Under the pieces are notes generated by a model. That model did no database searches and was not told the origin of the DNA. It worked only from the letters and a program-made list of their open reading frames with translations. 64,000 nt of DNA. It comes from Pyrenophora tritici-repentis (lineage: Eukaryota; Ascomycota; Dothideomycetes; Pleosporales; Pleosporaceae). Numbering within the stretch: position 1 is the stretch's first letter; the number at the start of each line of letters is the position of its first letter. The DNA is taken from the NCBI RefSeq assembly GCF_003171515.1, contig NC_089393.1, forward strand, positions 310,001 through 374,000, in the 5' to 3' direction. Positions 1-10,753 of the stretch are shown in pieces. Made by a program: the position numbers and the translations under genes.

Positions 1-62
1 TCTGGCGACTACAGTGGCTTTTTTCCACAAGTATGTCCAGTATTTTATGACACCTGGGTGGG
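1..62 (-). repeat. Partial copy A of a short inverted-repeat element
   Basis: These bases match, with a few mismatches, the right half of copy C (about 15899-15958). Both begin TCTGGCG, followed by a CTACAGTG/ATACAGTG block, AGTATGT and an AGTATTTTATGACAC-type terminus. The reverse complement also aligns along most of its length to copy B at 14799, sharing GCCACTGTAGTC. The element is cut by the window edge. It looks like a MITE or remnant, with no coding capacity seen. Confidence 0.6.
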
Positions 63-315
63 TGAGCACGTGACAGGGATTGCCCGGGTGCACGCCTATT
101 GGCTCGTCTGGTGGCCTCTGGGGGTGGCCCGGTCCTCTTTGCTCCTGCCCTGCAACCACGTCGGCAGTCACGCCAGACGCTAACCCCCCAAAAGCCAAAC
201 ACGTAAACACCCAGCTTGAAAGCCTCATCACACAACACTTATCGCTGATTCCCCGAAACGTCCCACAACCTACCCAGACTGCAACCCTGCTGCATTACTA
301 CACAACATCATCACA
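63..315. other. Upstream region of the dynein light chain gene
   Basis: No gene is supported here. The stretch contains the presumed promoter and 5' UTR of the Tctex-type light chain gene starting at 316. A small plus-strand ORF crosses it but has no recognisable domain and overlaps the start of the real gene. Confidence 0.5.
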
Positions 316-897
316 ATGGCCGTCAGTACTCTGGAGCTTCCAGGGGGGGTTTAAGGTTTGCTAACAAGAACACAGTCTCAGTCACCGCTTCCTACTGCCG
401 AGCTGCAAGAGATTGCTCAGACCGTAAGTTATGAGAGACCCTCTTTTTCTCAATGTTCCTGGTACTGACATCATCTTGTAGGCTTGCGAACAGGCCATCG
501 GTGCCGCAGAAGCATACGACCACGCCCAAGTAGGAGACTGGAACAGCAAGATCATCGTGAGTTTCCATCGCATGTTTAACCACAATGTCATTGTCCAGCT
601 CCTGACTCCTCTTCTCTCTAGCAATACATCCTCCAGACCCTCATCAAGAAAACCAGCACTTCCGAAGCCACGCCCGATACTCCGTCGCAACCCCCTTACA
701 AGTACATCGCCAACAGCACCGTAATCCAACACATTGGCTCTCCTGCGGAACCTGAGAAGCACGGCCGTCGCGGCATGCACAGCGCTGTCGGCGCCTTCTG
801 GAACAACGAGAAGGATGGCACATACAGCTACAAGTGGGAGGCGGCCGAGAAGAAGGGCATGGACATTGTCATCACCATCACATGGATTGCTATCTAG
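316..897 (+). CDS. Tctex-type dynein light chain
   Basis: Four exons are inferred: 316-321, 376-423, 482-556 and 622-897, giving 134 aa. The C-terminal half has the Tctex-1/DYNLT signature: a YKYIANSTVIQ strand, then a segment around SAVGAFWNNEKDGTYSYKWE and a final hydrophobic strand ending ITWIAI. Proteins of this family dimerise on the dynein intermediate chain and help load cargo onto cytoplasmic dynein. The length fits the family. The first exon is only six bases (Met-Ala). It is chosen because the GTCAGT donor at 322 and the AG at 374-375 join it in frame to a continuous, family-like N terminus, whereas reading straight on meets a stop. Spliced EST or RNA-seq reads would confirm the tiny exon. 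Confidence 0.85.
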
Positions 898-1527
898 AAT
901 AATAGCGTCCGCAACGCTGAGGGATGGGCGCATTTGCCGAGCAGGCGTTTGACAAATGCGCCGGGTGCGAGGGCGCAGACTTTTGCGAAGAAGGAGGGCG
1001 CGAGCGAGAGTTATGTCAACAGCTTGTTGAGTGATGGTGAGAAGTGATGGCGAGTTGGCTTGGATACCGTTTGAGTGCTGTCTCTATTCTTCTCCTCACG
1101 GTAATTGGCGTTTGAAACCTGCATGGGCATAGTCTTGCGCTTCTTCATGTCAATATGGCGAATTGATACCTAGTATTTTGTGACTTTATCCATGAACAAG
1201 GCGCAACTGCACTTCGCATGTAACTGCAGTATGTACAAGGGTTGACGTGTTCTCGTCTTCTGGACTTTGGCTACCTGGTCCATGACAGGCATGTCCTGTC
1301 GTCAAGCGCACATCACATCCAGGCCGCAATCGTGAAGCAAACGAATCTTGATACATTTGAACAGACTTGCAATATATGTCGGACCTTGGTATATACGCCT
1401 ACTCTCTCCACGCCATAAAATCATCATCGCATACTTGGACTAGCCACCTCGTGACAACAACCACTCAGCCTTTTGAAGCAGTGCAGTAGTAAACATCAAT
1501 TCAAAACAGACAAGCAGAGAAGAGAAT
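898..1527. other. Convergent intergenic region, no gene seen
   Basis: This lies between the 3' ends of the dynein light chain gene (plus) and the bZIP gene (minus). It presumably holds both 3' UTRs. I see no ORF, repeat or RNA gene that I can support. Confidence 0.5.
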
Positions 1528-2696
1528 TTAGGCATCCACCTTTGGCTTCTCTGCCTTGGTACCCACGCCATCTGTGTGCGTAGAGCTACTCCGTTCGCTG
1601 ACAGCGTTCTCGCGCTTGTTGATGAGTGCCTTGAGTTCGTCCGTGGTGCTCTTGCCCCCGTTCTTCTCCGTGATCAGACCCTTGAGCCATGCGTTCTCCG
1701 TCTGTAGTTGCTGGATAGTGGCCTCTAGCTTGGCCACCTTCTCTTGCGCCTCCTTTTGCGACTGCTCGAGCGCTTGCTCGCGCTGCTTCTTCTTGATGCG
1801 GAAGCGGGCGCTTGCGGCCGTATTACGGCGACGCTTGTCCTCCTCTGCGGCAATGCGAGCGTTCTCGTCAAGCGACTGCTGTGGCATGACTGGAGCGACA
1901 TTGTCAAGCTTGCGCTTCTTCGAGGCCTGGTCAAAGCCTTGCGCGATCGGAGACAAAGATGATGTCGGCGACCCGTAGTTGTGTGCGATTGGGTAGTGGC
2001 TAGGCTGAGTGTGCGACAATGGCATCGACGGGTCGAAGGCTGTGCTTGCGCCAAAGTTGTTGAAGTCGGTAAACGGGAAGTCGCCTGCAAGTAGGTCAAG
2101 GTCAGCCATGGCTCAAGAGGACGACGATGAGATAGACCATTCCAGTCGTATCATGAGCGTGGAGTTGTTCGCAGCTCACGCGCAATTGCGTGCTGGTGAT
2201 GCTCAGCTGCAGGACGCACATGCACGGCGTTTTGAGTGGCTGATGAGAGTAGTGTGGGGTGACGATGCATATATGGCGGGGTTTGCATGCACCTTGCCAA
2301 ATTGATTGGCCGGCGCTAGGCAGACCCTATACGACCCTGCGACGCACACTCTCAAACGGCCAGGGCCAGATTGATCATGGAAAGGGTAGTACCGAAGATG
2401 AGACGTGACTTACCATTCAGATTGAAGTCCATGTTTGCGTCGACGCCTGTGCTTGGGTTACGCAGAAATTCTCCGTTTGCCTTTGAAGGCTGTGATGGCT
2501 CGTTGTCAAAACTGATATCGAAGTCGGCGCTGGCGTTCTGCGTGTTGTTCACGTCTAGAAAATCGGCGTTGAGGAAGTCGGAGAAGTCCTCAGCGGGTGC
2601 CGGGTCCGACAGCAAATCCTGCTGCGGCGACAGCTGATTGAGATTCGCGATATACTGGGACACGTTGGGCCCTCGCTGGCCTTTGTAGGCGGACAT
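1528..2696 (-). CDS. cys-3: bZIP transcription factor, CYS-3/MetR-like sulfur regulator
   Basis: Two exons on the minus strand, 2414-2696 and 1528-2111, encode 288 aa. They are separated by a 302-bp intron with a GTAAGT donor and an AG at 2112-2113. The basic region reads RRRNTAASARFRIKKKQRE (about residues 185-205) and is followed by a leucine-zipper heptad pattern. This basic region is the hallmark of Neurospora CYS-3 and Aspergillus MetR, which activate sulfur assimilation genes when sulfur is limiting. The acidic N-terminal part (DFLNADFLDVNN region) resembles an activation domain. The intron is long for this genome. The second codon of exon 2 is a Met in good context (GCCATGG), so an N-truncated 193-aa form that keeps the bZIP is possible. 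Assignment to the CYS-3 group is firm; a CYS-3/MetR versus MetZ-type paralogue is not resolved. Confidence 0.88.
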
Positions 2697-4502
2697 GGGT
2701 GGACGTTTGTCTTCTCCAGGCGACGATGTAGTGAAGACGCTGGGTGCTGTTGTGGAGAATTTGGGGTGTTGAGGGGTTTCTAGACCGGCGAAACCCGTGT
2801 TGAGTATACCAAGTCTGATGGCGCTTGCGTGTCAACTAGATTTTGCAGAACTGGGTCCTGGTTCGGGCTCCAAGAATATTTTTCTGTCTTTGTGTGTAGA
2901 AAGCGTAGAGTGTGGTGTACAAGACGTCGGGTAGGTCCGGCAGGTGCAAGCGGTAAGAGTGATGTGGACGAAAGTCGTGACGTTCGGTTTTGTCAAGGGC
3001 TGGGCCGATGTTCAAGAGATCAACGGACCCCGCAAGCGCCTACTAGCGATTAGTGGTGACAGTACGCCCGACCGGCCTCACCCCCACGCACTCTAGAGTA
3101 GGAAACAGTTTGCGCCCTTCCAGCTAAGCTTCGTAATCAATTTCTGGTACAGGAAAGCTTCCCTATGTGACAGTCGTTTGTGAAGAGGATTACTGTTCAA
3201 AGGCGCTGCGACGACCCGATACTCATCTCCTCGGTTAACATTGTCTCTGTATTTTGTCATCAAAGACGCACATAAGATTGCGCTGGCGAATCAGGCCTCA
3301 GCGAGATCCTTCCGAGATTCTTCCGCCCGTGTTTACTAAGCGTCGGCAGTGTCAGACGGTATTATCTCCGAGGGCACGTGTCTTTGCATGTGAGCCATTT
3401 GCTTCAAAACTAAGTGCGTCTGCATCATGCAGTCATTATTTGGACCGAAGTTTGCTCTTGGCTTTGGTCTCACTTTTCCTAACAATCGGGCTTTATCTTT
3501 TATACAAGTGTTACCAATTGCGTATGGTTGCTCAAGCGATGAAGGACACATGCAAAGAGGAGCTAGCTGTGAACGTTCGCACAATCACGAAGCTCAACGA
3601 CAGTTAGGCCATCATCGCGTTGCACATGCAAATACTGGAAGAGTAATCATACTACCGGTACCTACTGCAGGGAAAACCCAAGGTTGTTACAAGAGATAGC
3701 TGTGCTTGTGTGATGACACAATAACAATTGTCATATCGATTGGGAGGGTATGAACGCCGAAAACGCCAGTCTATTCCAGCCCGAGCTGATCTCAAAATGA
3801 GCATACAGGCTAGGATACCCCGTAGTAGATGCAACCTGTAGTAATCACTTAGGAATAACTAACGCATACCGGCTGTACATGCCAAATTAGTGGTTGCGAT
3901 TTTGCCTCGAATACTAGAACAGCGAAGAGTTAGATCACAGTGGCTTTGGCTCGCAGTCGGGACCGGGTTTGGTTCAAGTCGGCGGAAAATGCCACGGAGG
4001 GAGGTTCGGAGCTATCCGAACGGCCAGACTTGCTCCCATATGCATGTGTATTAGTGGTATTGTAGCTCTCTCTTGCATCAAGCAGTGAAGGATACGCTGT
4101 GTCTTCGCGCTGTATTAGCGTACCGGCATAGGTCTATATTGTTGCCAATCTGTAAGAACAGCTTTGTGCAATTTGATTGAAATACATCGCACACTTAGGT
4201 AGACTGCCAGGTGCTCCTGCCTTTGTTAACAGTATCCGAGCCATGCAGGGTCTCTCCCAAGGCCGTGCCTGACAGAGACTTTACTCAAGCAAGTGTCACG
4301 AAGTAAAATTTCCTCGAACATTGGGATCGATGAACTTGTAAGGGCTCAGACGCAGATTGAATTGGTCGTTACACGTAGAATTACCGATATCACGTGTCAG
4401 ACCCTGTTCCTTGACAACGCGTCTGAGCGCGACGACTATCGATAAACATTTCATCATCAACAACGCTGTCCACCCCTCCATGAAACCAGAAAAGCTCCTG
4501 CT
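2697..4502. other. Divergent intergenic region between bZIP gene and CHL4
   Basis: About 1.8 kb with only short overlapping ORFs that lack recognisable domains or splice continuity. It presumably holds the promoter and 5' UTR of the bZIP regulator (left) and the CHL4 promoter (right). The only motif I would single out is the ACGCGT box at 4417-4422, listed separately. Confidence 0.5.
4417..4422. promoter_or_regulatory. ACGCGT (MCB) box upstream of CHL4
   Basis: A perfect ACGCGT palindrome lies about 80 bp upstream of the CHL4 start codon. In yeasts this hexamer (MluI cell-cycle box) is bound by MBF and drives G1/S transcription. The function here is inferred. It is supported by a second perfect copy in the DAD2/SGO1 promoter of this window. 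Confidence 0.5.
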
Positions 4503-6014
4503 ATGGCCACCGCCCCGGATTATAAGAACATCCCACATTCGCATCGGCTGCCCGTGAACCACCGCGAAGTTCAGCGTACCTTCACCAAGCTCTCCCGCCA
4601 ATCCCTCGTATCGCTCGCGCTACAATGGCTCAGCAAAAAGAACCGCGACTTTTGCAGGCCGTATCTCCTGAATGACCGCACAGAGGAGGATGATGAAGAG
4701 ATCTACGAGCCTGCACAAAGCTACGAGGTACTCCAGGAAATATACAAGCAGTTGGCTGCTCGCAAAGGGGGCAGGAGAGAGGTGCTAGATCGCATCCTTG
4801 AGGGAGATTGGAGACACGGCATATCCATGTATCAGCTAGCCACAGCAGAGATACAGTATCTGCTCGACCACCCAAATGCCCTCCGTTGGACAGCGAAGCG
4901 TCTCACCAAAATCCCAAATGCTCGATCAGCAGCGACCGACATGGAGGTTACGAACGACTCCGACCATCTCCCACGATTCCAAGCACAAACCTTCATGTCC
5001 AACCTTGCGCGAGAGCTTACTCCCCTCATGAAGGCACATTACCTTATAATACGGATAAAGACATCGCCAATGACAATACTACGGGTCTACATACACGATT
5101 CGCCGTACAGTAACGAGGCATCGCTAGCGATCGAGACGAATAGCACAGATAGCGCGAAAGCGGTGTTCTTTATATGGCCCAACGGTTCGCCATTTGTATA
5201 CTCGTCCCTGGCAACTCTGACAGGACAGGTTGTAGGAGACGACGGGAGACACCTGCGAGACATTGTACAACAGGCGATACCAAAGGCCTTCTCCAGACCG
5301 TCTGCTCGGTATCAATTGACCAATACAAACTTCACTACCAAGTCATTGGACGCCCTTCTGACATATCGCGGCCCCGGCAAGAGCAATGCTGCAGCAGGAG
5401 GCTGGAGCATCTTCCAGGACCATAGCTTTAGCCAAAATGCGCTGGACTTCATCACAACACAAAAAGGGGATGGGCAGGAAAAGGCTGCCGGGGATAAGAG
5501 CAATGTCAATGGTGCAACAAAGGCTGGACCAGGGAGGCCCAAACGACCACTAGACGGAAAGGAGACTTCAGAGGCCAAACGACGGAAAGAGATTGCCGCT
5601 GGTCGCTTCGGTACATCAGCACAACCAGAAGATGGCCAGGGACTTGAACGGTTTGAAGTTCGCATTGATGACTCGTTTCCAATGACATCAGATGGCAACA
5701 GTATTACGCAAGTAGAAGGCGAAACATCCAACCTCGATGCTCAAGCGACGAGCCGAACACGGAGAGGACGCCCATCGCTGCTTGATAGAACAGTAGAGGA
5801 TCTTGAAGAGGTTGAGAACGAAGAGGGCTGGGCACCAAACGTGCGCATCACGTTCCAGGGAACACATGTGTTTGCCGGCGTCAGGCAATTGGTTGAAGAG
5901 GGCATCATAGACGGTGAGAAGATGCCGGGTTGGCTGACTGGCGAAGCAGGTGTCACGATAGGTTCTGTCAAGAACGGACGGATACGGAGCAAAGAAGGTG
6001 TCCCAGGTGTTTGA
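4503..6014 (+). CDS. chl4: Kinetochore protein CHL4/CENP-N (Mis15) homologue
   Basis: Single-exon gene, 503 aa. The N terminus (LPVNHREVQRTFTKLSRQSL, then LALQWL) and the C-terminal block (VRITFQGTHVFAGVRQLVEE with MPGWLTGEAG) match the CHL4/Mis15/CENP-N family. This protein is a subunit of the constitutive centromere-associated network (Ctf19/COMA-associated in yeast) and recognises CENP-A nucleosomes with its partner Iml3/CENP-L. A low-complexity basic linker (about residues 320-430, with GPGRPKRP and RRGRPSLL stretches resembling AT-hooks) separates the two conserved parts, as is common in filamentous fungi. The start is the first ATG of the open frame. Nothing is broken. An MCB-type ACGCGT box sits just upstream, suggesting cell-cycle control. 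Confidence 0.88.
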   Translation: MATAPDYKNIPHSHRLPVNHREVQRTFTKLSRQSLVSLALQWLSKKNRDFCRPYLLNDRTEEDDEEIYEPAQSYEVLQEIYKQLAARKGGRREVLDRILEGDWRHGISMYQLATAEIQYLLDHPNALRWTAKRLTKIPNARSAATDMEVTNDSDHLPRFQAQTFMSNLARELTPLMKAHYLIIRIKTSPMTILRVYIHDSPYSNEASLAIETNSTDSAKAVFFIWPNGSPFVYSSLATLTGQVVGDDGRHLRDIVQQAIPKAFSRPSARYQLTNTNFTTKSLDALLTYRGPGKSNAAAGGWSIFQDHSFSQNALDFITTQKGDGQEKAAGDKSNVNGATKAGPGRPKRPLDGKETSEAKRRKEIAAGRFGTSAQPEDGQGLERFEVRIDDSFPMTSDGNSITQVEGETSNLDAQATSRTRRGRPSLLDRTVEDLEEVENEEGWAPNVRITFQGTHVFAGVRQLVEEGIIDGEKMPGWLTGEAGVTIGSVKNGRIRSKEGVPGV

Positions 6015-7350
6015 TGGGCTCTTAATCATTAGATGCGCGGCGTTGGTAGTGTTCCTGCTGTTGATATACCCATTATGACGGGGCGTACGGCGTTTTCCTT
6101 TCTTGCACGAGACGCGAATTACATATAAAAGTTTCATGTCGCTGTTACGACTCTCCCCAAATATGCTCGCCATGTGCAAGTATTGTTTCACCTCCTTTAC
6201 CTACGCCCTTTTCTTCCCCATTTTGGTCTCCTGAGCAAAAGTCTAAATTCTTATGGTCCAAAGTCACTATTTTTGTCCCTCGATAATGTGTTATCATATA
6301 CCTCGTCCCCCGTCGTGCGCACAATGACGCGTCCTGGTCCCAGCTCCTAGCGAAAAAGAGTAATTACCTTTGAGATTGTGAGACTATCTCGTCGTTTGCC
6401 TAACTTCAAGTACATATCAGTGATGGAAAAGATAAAGGGCCAAGCCTAGGCCTTTGCGGATGTTGGCATCCGTCCACATAACTCATAGTGTCCACCTCTA
6501 TTGCCGTAGGTACCGTTCAATGCAGCCTCGTGTGGCTCGTACATCCGACTGCGACTCACGTGCCTCAATCCCAAGCCACGGAGAAGCGCCGAGACGCAAA
6601 TTTGGCGGACCACGAGCCACAGCTAGACGTCTTAATGGCTAGCCGGAAAGTGTCGGGGTCACGAGGGCCACCCGGTTTAGCCGTTTGATAAGGAAGCAAC
6701 TATGTCACAGCTGCAGCTTCGGGCTCTTGTGCATTCGCGGCCTTTGATTTCGGGTCGGCGCCCGAGCGGAAGAGGCGCGGATTGGATGTGGCTTGTTGTG
6801 GCTTGTTGTGGCTGGTGCACGGCCTCTGTCCAGCGTGCCGATATCCGCTAAGGCTGACTACAACTTTGCAGGGCCAACGTCATGTGTTCACGACGCTTGC
6901 AGACGAACAGCGAGTAAGCTGGACGCAATGCAAGTGTGCTGCGGGATAAAGCGGAGTAGCCGTCTACGATGCGGCTCATGGTTGGGTCAAGCCACTGGTT
7001 CGACAATGGGGTCCGAAAGGGCACATATATGGAGCCCTTTTCGTACAGCTGCGACCCACCCCAGCAGGCTTGGAAAACGGGAATAAAGTGTTCAATTGCG
7101 TGGACAATGGTATACAGAGACTTGGCAGTGTAGTACTGGAAAACATATATACTTGACTGAAATCCCCCCCTGGTTTGCACTGCCACCATCGATGCCACTA
7201 CTACATTGCATTAGTCCTATATCAGCTTTCTGTACACCACCAGAGCGATACAACACGCTTCAGAAATACGACCCACATCAGCAACATTCAACCATCAGCC
7301 AAGACCCCAACGTCATCGCTTTCAGCACAGAGTCACCCACCACACTGCCG
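6015..7350. other. Intergenic region, no gene seen
   Basis: About 1.3 kb between CHL4 and an unknown gene on the same strand. The minus-strand ORFs at 6848-7198 and 5688-6191 have no family features and overlap the neighbouring gene or its presumed promoter. I see no RNA gene or repeat. Confidence 0.4.
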
Positions 7351-7881
7351 ATGACTGACTACAACAAACACGCCATCAACGCCCAAGACTTGACTTCAAG
7401 ACTGCGTTCCCTCCAACAAACCACCTTCAACGCCAATACCACTGCCAACAACACCAACAACATCAATGGAGAAACCTCCCCCTACCCAACCATGTCCCAG
7501 CGACGTGCCCGACCCTCCATCGACAGCACAAGCATGCCACGCATCACTAAATCCGCCACAACATCCACCACATGCACCGCGTCGACAAACTCCTCGCGCT
7601 ACACCACCACCAGCAACTTGCGCGCCTCACCAAGCGCCAGAACACACCCGGAAAGCGTGGGCGTCGCCCCGGGCGATTTCAGTAAGCCGCGCGTTCACAG
7701 GCGCAGTCGCAGGGTCAGCAGCGAGCCGCCGGATGTCATCCCGTTCAAGTACTATGGGAGGCACTCGAACCAATGGCTTTTCAACGATTTCAGCGTCACG
7801 GATGCCGTGTCCAAGGGGTGGAGGAAGGTGTTTGGGAGGGATGAAGGGGGTCGGGATTGGTATGAGGATAGGGGGAGGTAG
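7351..7881 (+). CDS. Unknown Ser/Thr/Asn-rich protein with conserved-looking C terminus
   Basis: Single-exon ORF of 176 aa from the ATG at 7351. The frame is open further upstream to 7096, but that part reads like a UTR, so the internal ATG is preferred. Residues 1-110 are low complexity, rich in Ser, Thr and Asn. The last 50 residues have ordered character, with a PPDVIPFKYYGRHSNQWLF segment and a DAVSKGWRKVFG helix, which is where any conserved function should lie. No signal peptide or membrane segment is evident. I do not recognise the family. The sequence composition argues for a real gene, but expression data are needed. Confidence 0.6.
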   Translation: MTDYNKHAINAQDLTSRLRSLQQTTFNANTTANNTNNINGETSPYPTMSQRRARPSIDSTSMPRITKSATTSTTCTASTNSSRYTTTSNLRASPSARTHPESVGVAPGDFSKPRVHRRSRRVSSEPPDVIPFKYYGRHSNQWLFNDFSVTDAVSKGWRKVFGRDEGGRDWYEDRGR

Positions 7882-8468
7882 ATTAGTTTGGTTAAACGTT
7901 CGTTTGGGGAAGACGGAGAGGGAAAGTGGTAGATTTAGAGAATACATTCGTTTGCACCACCATCATCATAAACATGAAGTTTTGTTTTGTTTTGCAATTA
8001 TTCCCTGAAACACTCACTCAATTCGGAGACATATTGTTACAGGAATCGCGGTATAGCCGGGGGAATCTTGAGTCATTTCTTAAGAAAGGGCAAGGATATA
8101 GCATGAATAAGTGCAATTAAAGGGCTATACAAGAAACACCGAACTACGGCAGTGACAGGGAGTTAAGAAATGTGTAGTGTTGTTTTTGTTTTGTTCAAAG
8201 ATAATCATTAAGGTCTAGGTATGTGTACGTAGGTAAATGTGGTGTTCGTGCTCGTAGCACCTGATGCCAACGCTAATCTATGTTGTGCCATGCTATGCTG
8301 AATGCCAAAAACCAACGCCGCGCTCGCTTGAACCGGTGAGAATGCAAAACCTGTTTTGTCTTGCTTGTACGCCCAAAAAAAAACAGAACCAGATGATGAT
8401 AGACTAGACCTTGTTGATGAAAATGTCAACGTCCACGTCTCTTGGTATAACACAAGGGAGATAGGCAC
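7882..8468. other. Convergent 3' region, no gene seen
   Basis: AT-rich stretch between the 3' end of the unknown gene (plus) and that of the SUR7/PalI gene (minus). Short ORFs at 7926-8120 and 8208-8468 lack any coding signature. It probably holds both 3' UTRs. Confidence 0.45.
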
Positions 8469-9504
8469 CTAGCCGCGCTTCCAGAACTGATACTTCTTCG
8501 GAGCCTTCTCATTTGTCTCTGCCGCGACAGGTCTGCTATCCCTGACGCCACCTGTCTCTGCGACGCCATCCATGTGGTAGGCCTTTTCGCTTCCTCGCTT
8601 CTTGCCCTTCCTGACGTCTCTCCTGGACGCACAGCAACAGCAGAGACCCATCTGTACCAGCCAAGCGAAAATGGCAAAGGCACTTGCAACCCACATGAAC
8701 GCAAACAATGTCGTTCCAATGTCCGCCCGGAGATTAATCTCTGACACACCACCAATAGTGTTGCGAAAGATGATAAACATAACGGTAGCGATAACGGAAG
8801 CGACAGTGACAAAGAGGGCGTTGACAAAGGCGAGGATAGCGACGATGAGAGTGAGCCATCGCGAGTAGATCGAGATTGGCATGACGAAGATTAGGACGAA
8901 GGAGAGGACGGTAGCAGAGAGGAAGAGACCGAACATCCAATTGGAGACAAAGTGGATGAGGTTGAGGATGTCGTTGATGTCGGCAGGGAGGTTGACTAGA
9001 GATGTTGTTAGCGACACGTTCTCTGGATCATGCAAGGCGCAACAACTTACTGGATGCTCCGGCGAGAAGCTCATTACGCAAAATCTCTACGGGGTTGAAC
9101 CAGTACAATGTCTGAGGCTTGCTGCAAAACGTCACGCCCTGGCCTTTGTAGCCTTCACAGAAGCCCCAAAGGCCGACTTGGTAGAAATCATGGAGACCCA
9201 GCGTCTGGGCAATGGTGTTGATGAGAGCGAAGTTCGGAACACTAGCTGGCACTATGTTGCTCAAGTCGAGGCGGATGAAGTACCAGTTCCTGATGACAGG
9301 CTTGTTGCGTACACCGGATATGTTGACTAGGATGAGGAAGATGAAGGTGATGAAGAGGAAGAACGAGGTTGCGAGAGACCAATTTTTGCGCCTATGAGTT
9401 GCGACTTTGATTTGTTCTTTGCTGAGTTCGGGGGCGACGACAGGGGGTGAAGACGCCGACACAGCAGTGTCGTCCGACTTCCTGCGGCGATTGAAAAGAT
9501 TCAT
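8469..9504 (-). CDS. SUR7/PalI family plasma-membrane protein
   Basis: Two exons, 9051-9504 and 8469-8995, encode 326 aa; the intron has GTAAGT and CTAG ends and joins codons to INLPADIN. Four hydrophobic segments are visible: one near residues 41-62, and three in the second half (about 170-193, 198-226 and 242-270), the last ending in a CCCC run. An extracellular loop lies between the first and second. This is the topology of the SUR7/PalI family, tetraspan proteins of eisosomes and of the ambient-pH-sensing complex. The C-terminal tail is charged and ends KKYQFWKRG. The start MNLFNRRRK is preferred over an upstream in-frame Met at 9597 because family members have a short basic N terminus. 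Whether it acts in eisosomes or pH signalling cannot be told from sequence. Confidence 0.83.
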
Positions 9505-10753
9505 GGCAGGCTGTGCAACACCAGGCGTTGAGCAGCAAAAGTGAGAGAAATGAGCAGCAATGGGATCTCCGACAAGAGAGAGAGATATCTGAAACAAAGT
9601 CGCAAAGAGCCAGCAGGAATTAATTGCCTTGTTTGCCTGGAACCACGGGGCAACGCAATCTCATACGCACATGCAGCGGTAGCAGTCGTAAGTTTTATGG
9701 ATCCATCGCACCAACGCTCTTCGTCGTTGGTGTCAAGCTATGACGTATAGACCCCTAGGCAAAACTTGCAGACAGGCGCGCCGACCATGGCGCATGCCTT
9801 TGGGTTTGACGACGCCACGCACCGGCACTAAGCCACTGGCTTAATGACGATTAGCAAATCATCGCCATGGATGGATGGGCGGCTGAAGCACCGGCGTGCG
9901 TGCACGTTTTGGCACTCGCATGGTCTGGCCGGACGCGTGTTCGCAAGGCTGGTCATGACGTCGCCATGGAGACGGTGTGCAACAGACAGCTGGGGGTGGA
10001 GCTGCTTCTCGATGGCTGGGGGCTGGAGGATTTGCATGATAATGGGGCCATTCTGTACAAGTCTGGGAGGGAGCCGAGTTCGGTGGCTGAGGTTGAGTGA
10101 CGGGCGGCGGGCGCGGAACAAAGCGAAATTCCGCTAGCCGTCGGATCTGCGCTGCTCCAAATAGATTCTATTGCCTGATCAAAAGGGCGTAGTCAGCATA
10201 GCCCGCGACAGCGTAGCACAGTGAACACAAATGTTTATGATGATGTTGTTTTAGTACCTCTTCTTTCTACTGCTCTATATGCTTCATCCAAATGTCTCAC
10301 ACCCAAACAGAAGCCTTCCATCGCGCTTCACTTCTATCACCAAGCCTCCTCGTTCTAAGCTATCATCTCCCTCTCACTTCCTCTCTCTTTAACTCACACC
10401 TGCAACGAAGAATATATATTAGACATTGGTAACTCCAGTGCCTCGCTAAACTGCCCTAGAAAAAAGTGATTTGCTCGTGGAGTTACAACTGTGATGTAGA
10501 AAGGAAAAAAAAACAAGCATGCACATACGTTGTGGCTGCAAGTGGCGTGGCGGGCAGCCAAAGCGCGCTGTGGTTGAACCACAATACCAAGGAAATCGTC
10601 ATGTCCGCCAAAAGTAGCGTTGTATGCAAAAGAAGTTGACATGATATGAGCTTTTGAGATTGACCAAGGCAGTAGAGAACAACCTCTGCCAGCAGGCCGG
10701 TGGGTATATCGGTCATGATTGATATGTGCTGAAGCAGTCGCAAAGGTTTTAGT
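9505..10753. other. Intergenic region, no gene seen
   Basis: About 1.25 kb between the SUR7/PalI start and the 3' end of the next minus-strand gene. Three overlapping short ORFs at 9828-10137 contradict each other and show no domain. A pyrimidine-rich block around 10250-10390 may be UTR. No repeat or RNA gene was noticed. Confidence 0.4.

Noticed and set aside
3254..3607. 117-aa plus-strand ORF with a hydrophobic stretch
   Set aside because: No signal of selection that I can see and it opens without ATG context; probably chance in the bZIP/CHL4 intergenic region.
6980..7010. GGTTCGAC segment resembling a tRNA B box
   Set aside because: The rest of the B box (CC) is missing and no A box or cloverleaf can be drawn.
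9828..10137. Three short overlapping ORFs on both strands
   Set aside because: Contradictory frames, no domain, and a repeated Arg/Trp pattern typical of random GC-rich DNA.
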